This document shows, piece after piece, positions 44,746 to 53,634 of a stretch of 64,000 bases of DNA. Origin of the DNA: Paenibacillus algorifonticola (GTDB taxonomy: Bacteria > Bacillota > Bacilli > Paenibacillales > Paenibacillaceae); NCBI RefSeq assembly GCF_000971975.1, contig NZ_KQ040780.1, positions 148,760 to 212,759 on the forward strand, in the 5' to 3' direction. The position numbers were made by a program, and so were the translations under genes. The notes beneath the pieces are model-generated. The model did not search any database, was not told the origin of the DNA, and worked only from the letters and a program-made list of their open reading frames with translations. Within the stretch, counting starts at the first letter, position 1. Each line of letters starts with the position of its first letter.

Positions 44746-44877
44746 ATGAGCTACAATGTGGCAAACGCTGGAATCGGCTGTGCCCCTTACGGTGTAGGCG
44801 GAGCTTTCACAAGCGTAGGATCGATTCTAGTACTTTTCATCCTGCTTGTTATTATTACTCGCGCTTGCTGGCTATAG
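44746..44877 (+). CDS. YjcZ-family sporulation microprotein (1)
   Basis: A 43-residue protein. MSYNVANAGIGCAPYGVGG is followed by one membrane helix with the family signature ILVLFILLVIITRA. The YjcZ family is abundant in spore-forming Bacillales and linked to the spore coat or membrane; its exact role is unknown. AAAGGAGATGGACAA precedes ATG 44746. A paralogue follows at 44962. Confidence 0.85.
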   Translation: MSYNVANAGIGCAPYGVGGAFTSVGSILVLFILLVIITRACWL

Positions 44878-44961
44878 TACAGTTATAGGATCAGGCGGTT
44901 CGGCACCGAGCTAGGCGCTGGGCTGCAGGAACGTATATCTGAACAAAAAGGAGTTGAACAA

Positions 44962-45078
44962 ATGAGCTACAATTTAGCAGGTGCAGGCTACGGCCACGGC
45001 TGCAGCCCCTTCACTAACGTAGGAGCGATCCTTGTCCTTTTCATTCTACTTGTTATCATCACTCGCGCTTTCATCTAA
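44962..45078 (+). CDS. YjcZ-family sporulation microprotein (2)
   Basis: A 38-residue paralogue of the preceding gene: MSYNLAGAGYGHGC then the same ILVLFILLVIITRA helix, ending in FI. AAAAGGAG lies before ATG 44962. The two genes are 84 bases apart and share 5' codons and the helix, so they arose by tandem duplication. Confidence 0.85.
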   Translation: MSYNLAGAGYGHGCSPFTNVGAILVLFILLVIITRAFI

Positions 45079-45205
45079 TGCATAAATCTTGATGTCTGCC
45101 GACATGGCTCATTACTTTATTAGGTTTTGCATAGCCGCTGCAAGCTATCTTCTTCAGACTGTATGCTTTCCTGATCGTGCAAAATCATGAAATAGGTTTA
45201 ATTGT

Positions 45206-45234
45206 CCCGGAGCATCCCGCGCTCCGGGCTTTTA
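45206..45234 (+). terminator. Terminator after the YjcZ pair
   Basis: A perfect 8-base-pair GC-rich stem CCCGGAGC / GCTCCGGG followed by a short CTTTT run. Confidence 0.75.
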
Positions 45235-45264
45235 CATAGCTTGGGCCGTATTTAGGATGCGAAA

Positions 45265-45285
45265 ACGTAACTATTACGATATAAT
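45265..45285 (+). promoter_or_regulatory. Zur-like box overlapping the promoter of the CobW gene
   Basis: ACGTAACTATTACGA (45265-45279) matches the Bacillus Zur box TCGTAATNATTACGA at 12 of 14 fixed positions. It abuts TATAAT (45280-45285), so bound Zur would block the promoter when zinc is sufficient. Confidence 0.65.
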
Positions 45286-45330
45286 AAAGCTTATGTAGAA
45301 CGACGATAATGGGATACGGGAGTTTTGGAG

Positions 45331-46410
45331 ATGGAAAATAGCAAACCACCGGTACCGGTCTATTTGCTGACCGGGTTTCTCGGGAGCGGCAAGACGACAC
45401 TGCTGAAACGCATGCTCGATTACTGGCAGGCTGAGGGAAAGAAAGCAGCTGTCATTATGAATGAGCTCGGCGATATTAATTTGGACGGACAAGAAGTCGG
45501 AGATGAAGTGCCGATGGCCGAGCTGCTGGGCGGCTGTATTTGCTGCACGATTCGCGGCGATTTGAGTCTGGAGATGAAGCTGCTGATGGACGAGCATCAG
45601 CCTGATATCATCGTCATTGAATCGACGGGTGCGGCGAATCCAATGGAGATTTTGGACGGCGTGACCGAAGCGGCCATGTATATGCGCATTGATCTGCGTG
45701 CGGTCATTACTGTCGTAGATGGCCCTGAGCTGTTAAAGCGAACCCGTGCCGGCAAAGGACGGACGCTTAAGCTGATGCAGGACCAGATCCGCTGCGCGAG
45801 CTTTTTGCTGCTTAATAAGGTGGATAAACTGGAGCCGGAGCAGCTTGTTGAAGCGCAGCAGGCGCTGCGGGAGCTGAATGCCCACGCCCAAGTCGTGGCG
45901 ACGATGCGCTGCATCATAGACGAATGGTCCTGGTTGGATGCCCACCAAGTGGCAGGCGCAAGCTCTTCCGCTTTGCTGCCGCCTGCAAACCAGGAGAACT
46001 CGGAAGCTGTCCATGCCTGTGGTCCGGGCTGTTCACATGAGGATGATGAGGGCCACGTGCATCATCACCATCCTCATGAGCATGAAGACCAGCATGCGCA
46101 CCACCATCATTCGCATGACCATGTAATGGTGCTCACCCATTATTTGCCGGGGCCCGTAGACAGTGTTCAGTTTGAAGCGCTGCTGCGGAATTTACCAGAG
46201 CATGTATACCGGGCGAAGGGCATTGTGACGTTCACGGATACTGCGAGCCGTTTTCTGTTTCAATATGCCTATGGGGAAAGCGATTTTATGAAAATAACAC
46301 CGCAAGGCAAAGTCAATGATGTAGCCGTGTTTATTGGCGAGCATTTCTCCCGGGAAGAGCTGATTGCAGAGCTTCAGCAGTTGGAGAGCGGCGATTCATC
46401 TGAGGCTTGA
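45331..46410 (+). CDS. CobW/COG0523-family GTPase, probable zinc metallochaperone
   Basis: A 359-residue G3E-family GTPase. Walker A is GFLGSGKTT, the metal-binding CxCC motif is in LLGGCICCTIRGDL, and the guanine-specificity motif is NKVDKL. A linker near residues 225-270 is extremely His-rich (HVHHHHPHEHEDQHAHHHH), suited to holding zinc. The C-terminal CobW_C domain follows (PGPVDSVQFEALLRNLPE). Related proteins move zinc to client enzymes when zinc is scarce. The Zur-like box in the promoter supports zinc. Start ATG 45331 with GGGAG upstream; a TTG at 45325 is also in frame. Confidence 0.88.
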   Translation: MENSKPPVPVYLLTGFLGSGKTTLLKRMLDYWQAEGKKAAVIMNELGDINLDGQEVGDEVPMAELLGGCICCTIRGDLSLEMKLLMDEHQPDIIVIESTGAANPMEILDGVTEAAMYMRIDLRAVITVVDGPELLKRTRAGKGRTLKLMQDQIRCASFLLLNKVDKLEPEQLVEAQQALRELNAHAQVVATMRCIIDEWSWLDAHQVAGASSSALLPPANQENSEAVHACGPGCSHEDDEGHVHHHHPHEHEDQHAHHHHSHDHVMVLTHYLPGPVDSVQFEALLRNLPEHVYRAKGIVTFTDTASRFLFQYAYGESDFMKITPQGKVNDVAVFIGEHFSREELIAELQQLESGDSSEA

Positions 46411-46456
46411 CCGTACCATTTAGTGAACACAATACATGCACAGCTGTTTTTTGCTG

Positions 46457-46493
46457 CGCCAGACGTCAGAGCAGAGGCTCTGGCGTTTTTTTT
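46457..46493 (+). terminator. Rho-independent terminator
   Basis: CGCCAGA pairs with TCTGGCG around a 15-base loop that can itself fold, followed by eight T. Confidence 0.85.
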
Positions 46494-46669
46494 ATGTGTC
46501 TTCAGATTCCCTCATGATTATCTTAAAACGTTGATGGACAAAATAACCAAGTAAAGGGCTGACAACCGTTCACCCCTTGCATCAAGAACTCAGGCATGGC
46601 GATGAAAGGGCTTCTGAAAATAAGAATTCATTTCTTCGCTTGTGCTCAGCAGAAAGGTTGTGTCCATGG

Positions 46670-47146
46670 ATGAACAAGTCAAAAATAATCAGGTCAGCAG
46701 CGGCATGCTTGCTCGCGGCAGCCATAGTGGCCCCTGCGGCCTATGCCGCAGAGCCTGCTCAGCCGCAGGCGGAGGAACAGACTGGCAAGCTGCCAGAAGC
46801 CAAGGGCCATTTTCACGAGGGGCATAAAAAGCATCATCGCGAGCACGCGCTGGGTCATGAGCAGTATCGTCTCGCCAAGCTTCGTTATATGGCTGAATAT
46901 TTCGGCATTGCTGTAGAAGGAAAGTCAGCCGAGCAACTAAAAAGCGAGCTGAAGGAAGCGAAGAAGAAAGATCCTGCCAAGTGGGAAGCTTTTAAAGCGG
47001 AGCATCGGGCCAAGCGTCTGGAAATGCTGCGCAAAGCGGCTAAGGATTATGGCCTTGAGACAGAAGGCAGAACCGCTGAGCAGCTGCGCGAGGATATTCG
47101 CAGCTATCAACGCTCTAAGGACACGGCAAACGACAGCAGGCGTTAA
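46670..47146 (+). CDS. Secreted helical protein with an internal repeat
   Basis: A 158-residue exported protein. A signal peptide (residues 1-23, ending AAYAAEP) is followed by a His-rich patch (GHFHEGHKKHHREHALGHEQ) and two homologous helical units: AEYFGIAVEGKSAEQLKSEL and AKDYGLETEGRTAEQLREDI. The His-rich patch could bind metal, and its closeness to the CobW gene is notable, but no function is established. Start ATG 46670 has AGAAAGG about 12 bases upstream; longer in-frame starts lack a signal peptide at the terminus. Confidence 0.7.
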   Translation: MNKSKIIRSAAACLLAAAIVAPAAYAAEPAQPQAEEQTGKLPEAKGHFHEGHKKHHREHALGHEQYRLAKLRYMAEYFGIAVEGKSAEQLKSELKEAKKKDPAKWEAFKAEHRAKRLEMLRKAAKDYGLETEGRTAEQLREDIRSYQRSKDTANDSRR

Positions 47147-47540
47147 AATGGCCGTATTTTCCTTGTTTTTGTGTAAATATATGGCCGTGCTATGGATGGA
47201 AACAGGTTCGATATTGCTACCCAACCATAGCCGGAAAGCGCGAAAGCTCCCATCACATGTAGGGGAGCTTTCGGCTATAACAGGTAATGAAGCAGAGGAA
47301 ATACAGTTTCTCGAACATCAGTAGCCATGCGGAAATAGCGGGAAAACAGCTTTATTTCAGGTGAATAAGCAGTTAATTTGAGATTCGACAATAATTGTCG
47401 CAATTTGTCGTGGTAATTTAAAATATTAAATTAATTTGGCGTTGTGTTTGGATTAATGCGTCAAGTATACTAGAACTATATCATAATTTGGCAAAATTCG
47501 TCGATTCAATAAGGCGCTTCATTTGGAGGAGGATAGGCAC
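47147..47540. other. Regulatory region before the GGDEF-EAL gene
   Basis: No gene is supported. CGAAAGCTCCC / GGGAGCTTTCG (47241-47251, 47263-47273) forms an 11-base-pair stem without a T-run, extended by AGCCG / CGGCT. The right half is AT-rich and carries three Spo0A-box-like heptamers (described separately). Confidence 0.5.
47384..47412. promoter_or_regulatory. Cluster of Spo0A-box-like sites
   Basis: TTCGACA (47384-47390) is an exact 0A box (TGTCGAA) on the minus strand. TGTCGCA (47396-47402) and TGTCGTG (47406-47412) are near matches on the plus strand. The first two form the 15-base palindrome CGACAATAATTGTCG (47386-47400). They lie about 130-155 bases before the GGDEF-EAL start. Confidence 0.5.
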
Positions 47541-50024
47541 TTGAAAACAATGAGGGTTGGTATTGCACATAAATTAATTTTTACTTTGGGAGCCCTCATG
47601 ATCCTGTCTTTCACTTTGCTTGCTTCCATTCAGTTAATGAAGCTGTACGACGTTAGTTTGCGTCAAGGGGAATTGGTTGCGCAAAATCAGTCCAATGCCT
47701 ATACAAGCAAGATGTTAATTAACATTAATGATGCATTAATCAGACTCGAAAGCTTGCAGCAATCCTTGCAGCAAATGAAGCGGCATAACCTGGCTGACCG
47801 CTCGGAGGCAGTCAGACTCATTGAAAATTTTGTCCAGGAACAGCCTTATTTACTCGGTGTTTTTACGGTTTGGGAGCCTAATGCGTTCGATAATCAGGAT
47901 GGGAATTTTCGTAATAAGAGCAGCTACGATGATGACACGGGACGTTTTGTCCCATATATTGTACGTCAAGGCGACAAGATTGTAGCTTACCCTAATAAAA
48001 ATTATGAGCAGAACGGCGAAGGGGACTATTACCAAATTCCTAAGCGGACGAAGAAATTCGCACTGATGGAGCCTTATTATTATGATATTAATGGCGAGCG
48101 GATTTTAATTTCGTCATTGGTTTATCCGATTTTGGATAATCAGGGCAACTTTCTAGGTGTCATTGGAGCTGATATTTCGCTCGACATGGTGCAGCAGGAA
48201 GTGGAGAAAATTCGTCCTATGGGCGGCTACGCGACGATGATTACTGCTGGTGACAGCTACCTTGCTAATGGGCTCGATCGCTCGCTGGTATCCAAGCCCT
48301 ATTTGCCTTTGCCGGATGGTAAATCGTTAGAGGAACTGAAGAAGCAGGCCATGACCATTATGTATACTTCCGACCCCTCGGTGGACGGGACGGTTATGAG
48401 GTTGCTTAACCCGATACATATAAAGGATCAAACCTGGTATTTTGAAACGATTATTCCGAAGGGCAATATGCTCAAGGACTATTATAAAGGCTTAAGCAAT
48501 ACGATTATCATTTCCCTGGTTGCTTTTATTTTTACAACGATGCTGATGATATTGCTCATTCGCAAGATTGTGCTTCAAAATATCCGCAAAGTGGTGCACG
48601 TGTCCTCGGCGCTGGTGGAGGGCGATACAAACCAGAAGCTGGACATTGATACGAAGGATGAGTTTGAATTTATGGCGCAGCAGTTCAATCGCATGATTGA
48701 TCATCGCAAGGCGAGCGAGGAACTGATCGAGTTTCAAGCGACGCATGATTTGCTGACGGGCTTACCCAATCGTTATGGCTATACGCGTCATATTGAGCAA
48801 ATACATACCATACAGTACATGAACAACAAGCAGGCAGCGCTGCTCTATATCGATTTGGATCGTTTTAAAGTCATTAATGATACGCTAGATTATGCGATGG
48901 GCGACCAACTGCTCAAGCAGTTCGCAGACCGTCTAATACAGACCGTTGGTTCCAATGGGCAGGTGTTTCGTTTTGGTGGAGATGAATTTGTCGTGCTTCT
49001 GAATGACGTGAATAACATGAATCTGCTGCTGCTTGTGGCTGATGATATTTTGTTCGCGATTGCTGAACCCATACAATTAAATGACAGGCTTTTCTACATA
49101 ACCGCAAGTATAGGCATTAGTTTGCAGCATGAGCTGACGGAGGAAACCGGCGACCGTATGGTCAAAGAGGCAGACACAGCGCTTTTTGTCGCCAAGAAGC
49201 AGCGCAATACAAGCAGGCTGTATTCCCCATCGATGAAGGATGTTTCGAAGCGGGAGCAGGAGCTGGAAAATGGCCTGTTCCCTGCGCTTGAAGGTGAACA
49301 GTTCGTATTGTATTACCAGCCAAAGGTGGATTTGAAGTCCGGACAAATATACGGAGCTGAAGCTTTGATCCGCTGGCGCCATCCTGAGTTTGGCATGATC
49401 TCGCCGCTTGATTTCATCCCGCTTGCCGAGAAGACGGGCTTCATTATTCCTCTCGGGGAATGGGTGCTTCGAACGGCGTGCAGGCAAATCAAAACATGGG
49501 AGCAGCAAGGCGTCACGGCGCTGACGGTCAGCGTCAATATGTCGATGCTGCAATTTCAGCAAAAGCATATCGTGGAGACGATCCAGTCCATTATTTCGGA
49601 GACCGCTGTCAGACCAGAGCAAATTGAGCTTGAGCTGACGGAGACGATTTTTATGGATAATCCCGATCACACGCTGAAAATATTACGCGAGCTCCAGCAG
49701 CTTGGCGTTCGGCTCTCGCTGGATGATTTTGGAACGGGCTATTCGTCCCTTAGCTATTTGCAGAACATTCCGCTGCATTATCTTAAGCTGGATAAATCGT
49801 TTATCCATGACATTGTAACGGATTTCAAGAAGCAAATGATTTTTAAATCGCTGGTCGTTATCGCCCATAACCTGAATATGAAGGTTGTGACGGAAGGCGT
49901 CGAAACCGACGAAGAGCTGCAAATTATTCGCCAGCATAAATGCGATCTGGTGCAAGGCTATATTTATAGTCCCCCGATTACGGCTGAGTGTTTCATCGAG
50001 CTTTACCACAAGCATGTGTCTTAG
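47541..50024 (+). CDS. Membrane GGDEF-EAL protein with Cache sensor (c-di-GMP turnover)
   Basis: An 827-residue protein. Membrane segments near residues 10-32 and 320-345 bound an extracellular Cache sensor with PYYYDINGERILISSLVYPI (about residues 180-199). A HAMP domain follows. The GGDEF domain keeps an intact RFGGDEF (about residue 479), and the EAL domain keeps AEALIRWRHPE (about 607), ELTETIFMDN, DDFGTGYSSL and EGVET. Both synthesis and breakdown of c-di-GMP are therefore possible. The start is TTG 47541, correctly spaced from GGAGGAGG (47525-47532); ATG 47550 is an alternative. Spo0A-like boxes lie upstream. Confidence 0.88.
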   Translation: MKTMRVGIAHKLIFTLGALMILSFTLLASIQLMKLYDVSLRQGELVAQNQSNAYTSKMLININDALIRLESLQQSLQQMKRHNLADRSEAVRLIENFVQEQPYLLGVFTVWEPNAFDNQDGNFRNKSSYDDDTGRFVPYIVRQGDKIVAYPNKNYEQNGEGDYYQIPKRTKKFALMEPYYYDINGERILISSLVYPILDNQGNFLGVIGADISLDMVQQEVEKIRPMGGYATMITAGDSYLANGLDRSLVSKPYLPLPDGKSLEELKKQAMTIMYTSDPSVDGTVMRLLNPIHIKDQTWYFETIIPKGNMLKDYYKGLSNTIIISLVAFIFTTMLMILLIRKIVLQNIRKVVHVSSALVEGDTNQKLDIDTKDEFEFMAQQFNRMIDHRKASEELIEFQATHDLLTGLPNRYGYTRHIEQIHTIQYMNNKQAALLYIDLDRFKVINDTLDYAMGDQLLKQFADRLIQTVGSNGQVFRFGGDEFVVLLNDVNNMNLLLLVADDILFAIAEPIQLNDRLFYITASIGISLQHELTEETGDRMVKEADTALFVAKKQRNTSRLYSPSMKDVSKREQELENGLFPALEGEQFVLYYQPKVDLKSGQIYGAEALIRWRHPEFGMISPLDFIPLAEKTGFIIPLGEWVLRTACRQIKTWEQQGVTALTVSVNMSMLQFQQKHIVETIQSIISETAVRPEQIELELTETIFMDNPDHTLKILRELQQLGVRLSLDDFGTGYSSLSYLQNIPLHYLKLDKSFIHDIVTDFKKQMIFKSLVVIAHNLNMKVVTEGVETDEELQIIRQHKCDLVQGYIYSPPITAECFIELYHKHVS

Positions 50025-50080
50025 GGCTTGCCTTAGAGTAGGTTAAGACGGTCATGAGTAAAATAATGAAATGCCAGCAG

Positions 50081-50112
50081 GAGCTTCCCGTATTAGGGCA
50101 GGCTCTTTTTTT
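50081..50112 (+). terminator. Terminator after the GGDEF-EAL gene
   Basis: GAGC/GCTC and CCC/GGG pair in a stem with small internal loops, followed by a T-run (50104-50112). Confidence 0.65.
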
Positions 50113-50172
50113 CGTTCATTGAGACAAGGCTTGTTGTGCGCCAATAAATTTGCTAAAATGAAGCGGAAGATA

Positions 50173-50194
50173 TTTAGTAAATTTATTAACTAAA
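50173..50194. promoter_or_regulatory. Candidate LacI-type operator
   Basis: A 22-base near-palindrome, TTTAGT (50173-50178) and ACTAAA (50189-50194), with further symmetry inside (AAT/ATT). It lies 17 bases before the LacI-family start and is suited to autoregulation of the operon. Confidence 0.5.
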
Positions 50195-50211
50195 CGAATG
50201 TGGTGGATGAA

Positions 50212-51225
50212 ATGGCAACGATTAAAGAAATTGCGGCTATGGCGGAGGTGTCTGCCGCGACGGTGTCACGTGTACTCAATAACGATATGACGCTCGCTGT
50301 CGGCGAAGAGACGCGTGCGCGCATATTCGCGATAGCGGAAAAGTTGCAGTACAAGCCATCGCGTCTGAAACGGCTCAAGCAAGAAAGCCAACGTTCACAG
50401 CTGCAAATTGGCTTATTGCTGAGCTTTACGCTTGAACACGAGGATATTGATCCTTACTTCCTGTCCATTCGCAGAGGGGTTGAACGCCGCTGTGAGGAAC
50501 TCGGTATCGCCATCGGTAAAGTATGGCGCATTGGGGGACCTATGGAACCTCATCCGCAGCTGGATGGTCTCATTGTCGTTGGCGGCGTAGCAGAGCGTGA
50601 CGTTCGGATGCTGTACGAGGGCCACAAAGTCGTCATGATTGACCATCTGGGCAAGCTGCGGCATTATGACACGGTCAACTTGAATTTTGAGCAGGCGGTT
50701 GAGGATGTTATAGAGCACCTGCTGGCGCTTGGACATACCCGCATTGGCTACATTGGCGGCGGAGTGGATCAAGTCGGCGACGAGCCGCGGCGCAAGCATA
50801 TGCAGCGCCTGCTGGAGTCGCACGGCATTTTGCGCCAGAAATGGGTGCTTGCCGGGGAATGGACAACAGGCAGCGGCTACGAGCTGATGAACAAGCTGCT
50901 GGGTCAGGAAGAACGTCCTACAGCATGCTTTGTCGGCAGCGATCCGATGGCGATCGGTGCGCTTCATGCGCTGTATGAGCAAGGTGTAGAGGTGCCGGAG
51001 CAGATGGCCATTGTCGGTTTTGATGACATTGAGGTAGCGGCTTTCGTACAGCCGCCGCTTACGAGCGTCAAGGCGTATACGGAGCAAATGGGTAAGACAG
51101 CTGTGCAACTGCTTTTGGAACGGATAGAAGGCCGCGAGGTTCCGCTGCATGTAATGATGAATACGACGCTAATGGCGCGTGAAAGCAGCTGGACAGCCGG
51201 TCATAATAAGGAGGCTAATGAATAA
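50212..51225 (+). CDS. LacI-family regulator of the alpha-galactosidase operon
   Basis: A 337-residue repressor. The N-terminal LacI helix-turn-helix is canonical (MATIKEIAAMAEVSAATVSR), and the sugar-binding domain carries VDHLGKL-like and IGYIGGGVD segments. ATG 50212 has GGTGG five bases upstream; GTG codons at 50200 and 50203 are also in frame. The stop overlaps the alpha-galactosidase start by one base (TAATG). It most likely senses melibiose or raffinose-type galactosides and represses its own operon. Confidence 0.88.
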   Translation: MATIKEIAAMAEVSAATVSRVLNNDMTLAVGEETRARIFAIAEKLQYKPSRLKRLKQESQRSQLQIGLLLSFTLEHEDIDPYFLSIRRGVERRCEELGIAIGKVWRIGGPMEPHPQLDGLIVVGGVAERDVRMLYEGHKVVMIDHLGKLRHYDTVNLNFEQAVEDVIEHLLALGHTRIGYIGGGVDQVGDEPRRKHMQRLLESHGILRQKWVLAGEWTTGSGYELMNKLLGQEERPTACFVGSDPMAIGALHALYEQGVEVPEQMAIVGFDDIEVAAFVQPPLTSVKAYTEQMGKTAVQLLLERIEGREVPLHVMMNTTLMARESSWTAGHNKEANE

Positions 51226-53420
51226 TGGCTATTATTTTTGACGAACAAAATCAGCTTTTTCATCTGCAATCGAAAGAAACCAGCTATGTGATCGGATTGG
51301 TGAAAGGCACTTATCCGGCACATGTGTATTGGGGCAAGCGGGTACGCGGCAGCCAGCTCGGAAGACTGCTTGAGCTGAAGGAGCGCTGCTCTTTCAGTCC
51401 TTCAACAGAATCGGATGATTTAAGAGTGTCGCTGGACACGCTTCCGCAGGAATATCCGGCATTCGGCAACTCGGATTTCCGTTATCCGGCGTATCAAGTA
51501 CAGCTTGCTGACGGAACGACGGTAACGGACCTGCGCTACGATTCCCATCGCATCGTACAGGGCAAGCCGGCCCTTGAAGGATTGCCGTCTGTTTATGTAG
51601 AAGGCGAAAACGAAGCACAGACACTTGAAATTACACTTGCGGACAGCTATTCTGGCCTGCGTGTCGTACTAAGCTATACCGTATTCGAATCGTATAACGC
51701 GATTACTCGCTCGGCGCGTGTCATTAATGGCGGCGAAAACACGCTGCAGCTGCTTCGGGCCCTTAGTATGAGTTTAGACCTGCCGCATGACCATTACGAT
51801 ATGCTTCAGCTGTCTGGTGCATGGGCGCGCGAGCGTTACATTCATCGCCGCCATCTCGAGCCGGGACTGCAATCGGTGGAAAGCCGCCGCGGTGCAAGCA
51901 GCCATGCGCAAAATCCATTTATCGCCCTGTTGTCTGTTGGAGCAACAGAGGATCATGGCGATGTGTACGGTGTAAACCTCGTCTACAGTGGCAACTTTGT
52001 GGGCGGCGTTGAGGTTGACCAATACCATGCCGCAAGATTGTTTATCGGGATTAATCCGTTTGATTTCAATTGGAGACTGGAGCCGGGCGAGCAATTCCAG
52101 ACGCCTGAGGCGGTACTCGTGCATTCCTCCGAAGGGCTGGGCGGCATGTCCCGCAGCTTCCATGATCTCTATCGTTCGCGTCTTTGCCGCGGCAGCTTCC
52201 GTGACGAGAGCAGGCCGATTCTGATCAACAACTGGGAAGCCACCTATTTTAACTTTACAGCGGATAAAATTGAGGATATTGCTAAGGTTGGCAAGGAGCT
52301 GGGTATGGAGCTGTTCGTCCTTGATGATGGCTGGTTTGGGCAGCGCAATAGTGACAATTCGTCGCTTGGAGACTGGTTCGTTGACAAGAATAAGCTGCCT
52401 AACGGTCTTGAGGATCTGGTAGCGCGCATTCGCAAGCTGGATATGCAGTTCGGTCTTTGGTTTGAGCCGGAGATGGTATCGCCTAACAGCGAGCTGTATC
52501 GTGCTCATCCCGACTGGTGTCTGCATGTCGAAGGAAGGCGGCGTACAGAGGCCCGCAATCAGCTAATTTTGGATATGTCCCGTGCCGACGTTCGCGAATA
52601 CATTGTTAAAACCATTTCGGATGTTCTCGCCAGCGCGCCGATTACTTATGTGAAATGGGATATGAACCGTAATATGTCCGAGATCGGCTCAGCGCTGCTT
52701 CCAGTTGACCGCCAGCGTGAGACGGCTCATCGCTACATGCTTGGTCTTTATGAAGTGCTGGAGCGCATTACGTCTGCATTCCCGCATATTTTGTTCGAAA
52801 GCTGCTCCGGCGGCGGCGGACGCTTTGATCCGGGCATGCTATATTACATGCCGCAGACTTGGACAAGCGATAATACCGATGCCGTATCCAGGCTGAAAAT
52901 CCAATATGGCACAAGCCTTGTTTATCCGATTAGCTCGATGGGCTCCCACGTATCGGCTGTTCCCAACCATCAGGTTGGCCGCAATACGCCGCTTGAGACG
53001 CGCGGCAATGTGGCGCTGTCCGGCAACTTTGGTTATGAGCTGGATTTGACAAAGTTCACCGACGATGAGAAGGAAACGGTGAAAGGCCAGATTGCGCTCT
53101 ATAAAGAAGTCCGCCATCTCGTGCAGTTTGGCGATTTCTATCGTCTGTCCAGCCCATTTGAAGGCAATATTGCGGCATGGATGTTCGTTTCGAAAGACAA
53201 GAGCGAGGCGTTTGCTGTCTACACATCCGTCTTGCAGGAGCCGAATCCGCCGCTCAGCCGCTTCGTGCTGAAAGGACTTGATCCAAGCCGCGATTATGTA
53301 TGGGAAGAGAACGGCGAGACGTATGGCGGCGATGAGCTGCTGTATGCTGGACTTGCGACGCCGCAATTCCATAACGATTATGCAAGCAAGGTTTACCGTT
53401 TCCGCGCTGCCGGCGTATAA
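51225..53420 (+). CDS. Alpha-galactosidase, GH36 family
   Basis: A 731-residue enzyme that releases terminal alpha-galactose from melibiose, raffinose and galactomannan fragments. The nucleophile is D479 in YVKWDMNRNMSE and the acid/base is D549 in WTSDNTDA, in line with known GH36 enzymes. DDGWFGQRN and SCSGGGGRFDPGM line the active site. There is no signal peptide, so it is cytosolic and needs an importer, which is not adjacent. It is coupled to the LacI gene. Confidence 0.94.
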   Translation: MAIIFDEQNQLFHLQSKETSYVIGLVKGTYPAHVYWGKRVRGSQLGRLLELKERCSFSPSTESDDLRVSLDTLPQEYPAFGNSDFRYPAYQVQLADGTTVTDLRYDSHRIVQGKPALEGLPSVYVEGENEAQTLEITLADSYSGLRVVLSYTVFESYNAITRSARVINGGENTLQLLRALSMSLDLPHDHYDMLQLSGAWARERYIHRRHLEPGLQSVESRRGASSHAQNPFIALLSVGATEDHGDVYGVNLVYSGNFVGGVEVDQYHAARLFIGINPFDFNWRLEPGEQFQTPEAVLVHSSEGLGGMSRSFHDLYRSRLCRGSFRDESRPILINNWEATYFNFTADKIEDIAKVGKELGMELFVLDDGWFGQRNSDNSSLGDWFVDKNKLPNGLEDLVARIRKLDMQFGLWFEPEMVSPNSELYRAHPDWCLHVEGRRRTEARNQLILDMSRADVREYIVKTISDVLASAPITYVKWDMNRNMSEIGSALLPVDRQRETAHRYMLGLYEVLERITSAFPHILFESCSGGGGRFDPGMLYYMPQTWTSDNTDAVSRLKIQYGTSLVYPISSMGSHVSAVPNHQVGRNTPLETRGNVALSGNFGYELDLTKFTDDEKETVKGQIALYKEVRHLVQFGDFYRLSSPFEGNIAAWMFVSKDKSEAFAVYTSVLQEPNPPLSRFVLKGLDPSRDYVWEENGETYGGDELLYAGLATPQFHNDYASKVYRFRAAGV

Positions 53421-53503
53421 ACTGATGCGTAGTTGCGCATAGTCACGCATAGTAACGTAGTAGTCGAACCGAGATAATAAGAAATGAATAAGAAATGATT
53501 AAG

Positions 53504-53549
53504 AAAAAAGCCTCCGGCGCCGCGAAAAGTGGCGCTGGAAGCTTTTTTT
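53504..53549 (+). terminator. Terminator of the alpha-galactosidase operon
   Basis: A long stem, AAAGCCTCCGGCGCC against GGCGCTGGAAGCTTT, with mismatches, followed by seven T; preceding A-run makes it bidirectional. Confidence 0.85.
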
Positions 53550-53634
53550 GCATGCTGGTGGAGCAAGCATGTTTTTTGAAATTTTATGTGTGGCTATTTG
53601 CAAAAACGTATAAGTATCGTTGTGCTCATAATTC

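Noticed and set aside
47241..47273. 11-base-pair hairpin considered as a terminator
   Set aside because: No T-run follows on either strand; it is kept only as a hairpin in the intergenic description.
47049..47324. A 91-codon frame overlapping the secreted helical protein
   Set aside because: It shares sequence with the end of a real gene and a hairpin, with no ribosome site.
53426..53463. Near repeats of CGCATAGT after the alpha-galactosidase gene
   Set aside because: Three short imperfect copies only; probably slippage noise with no structural role.
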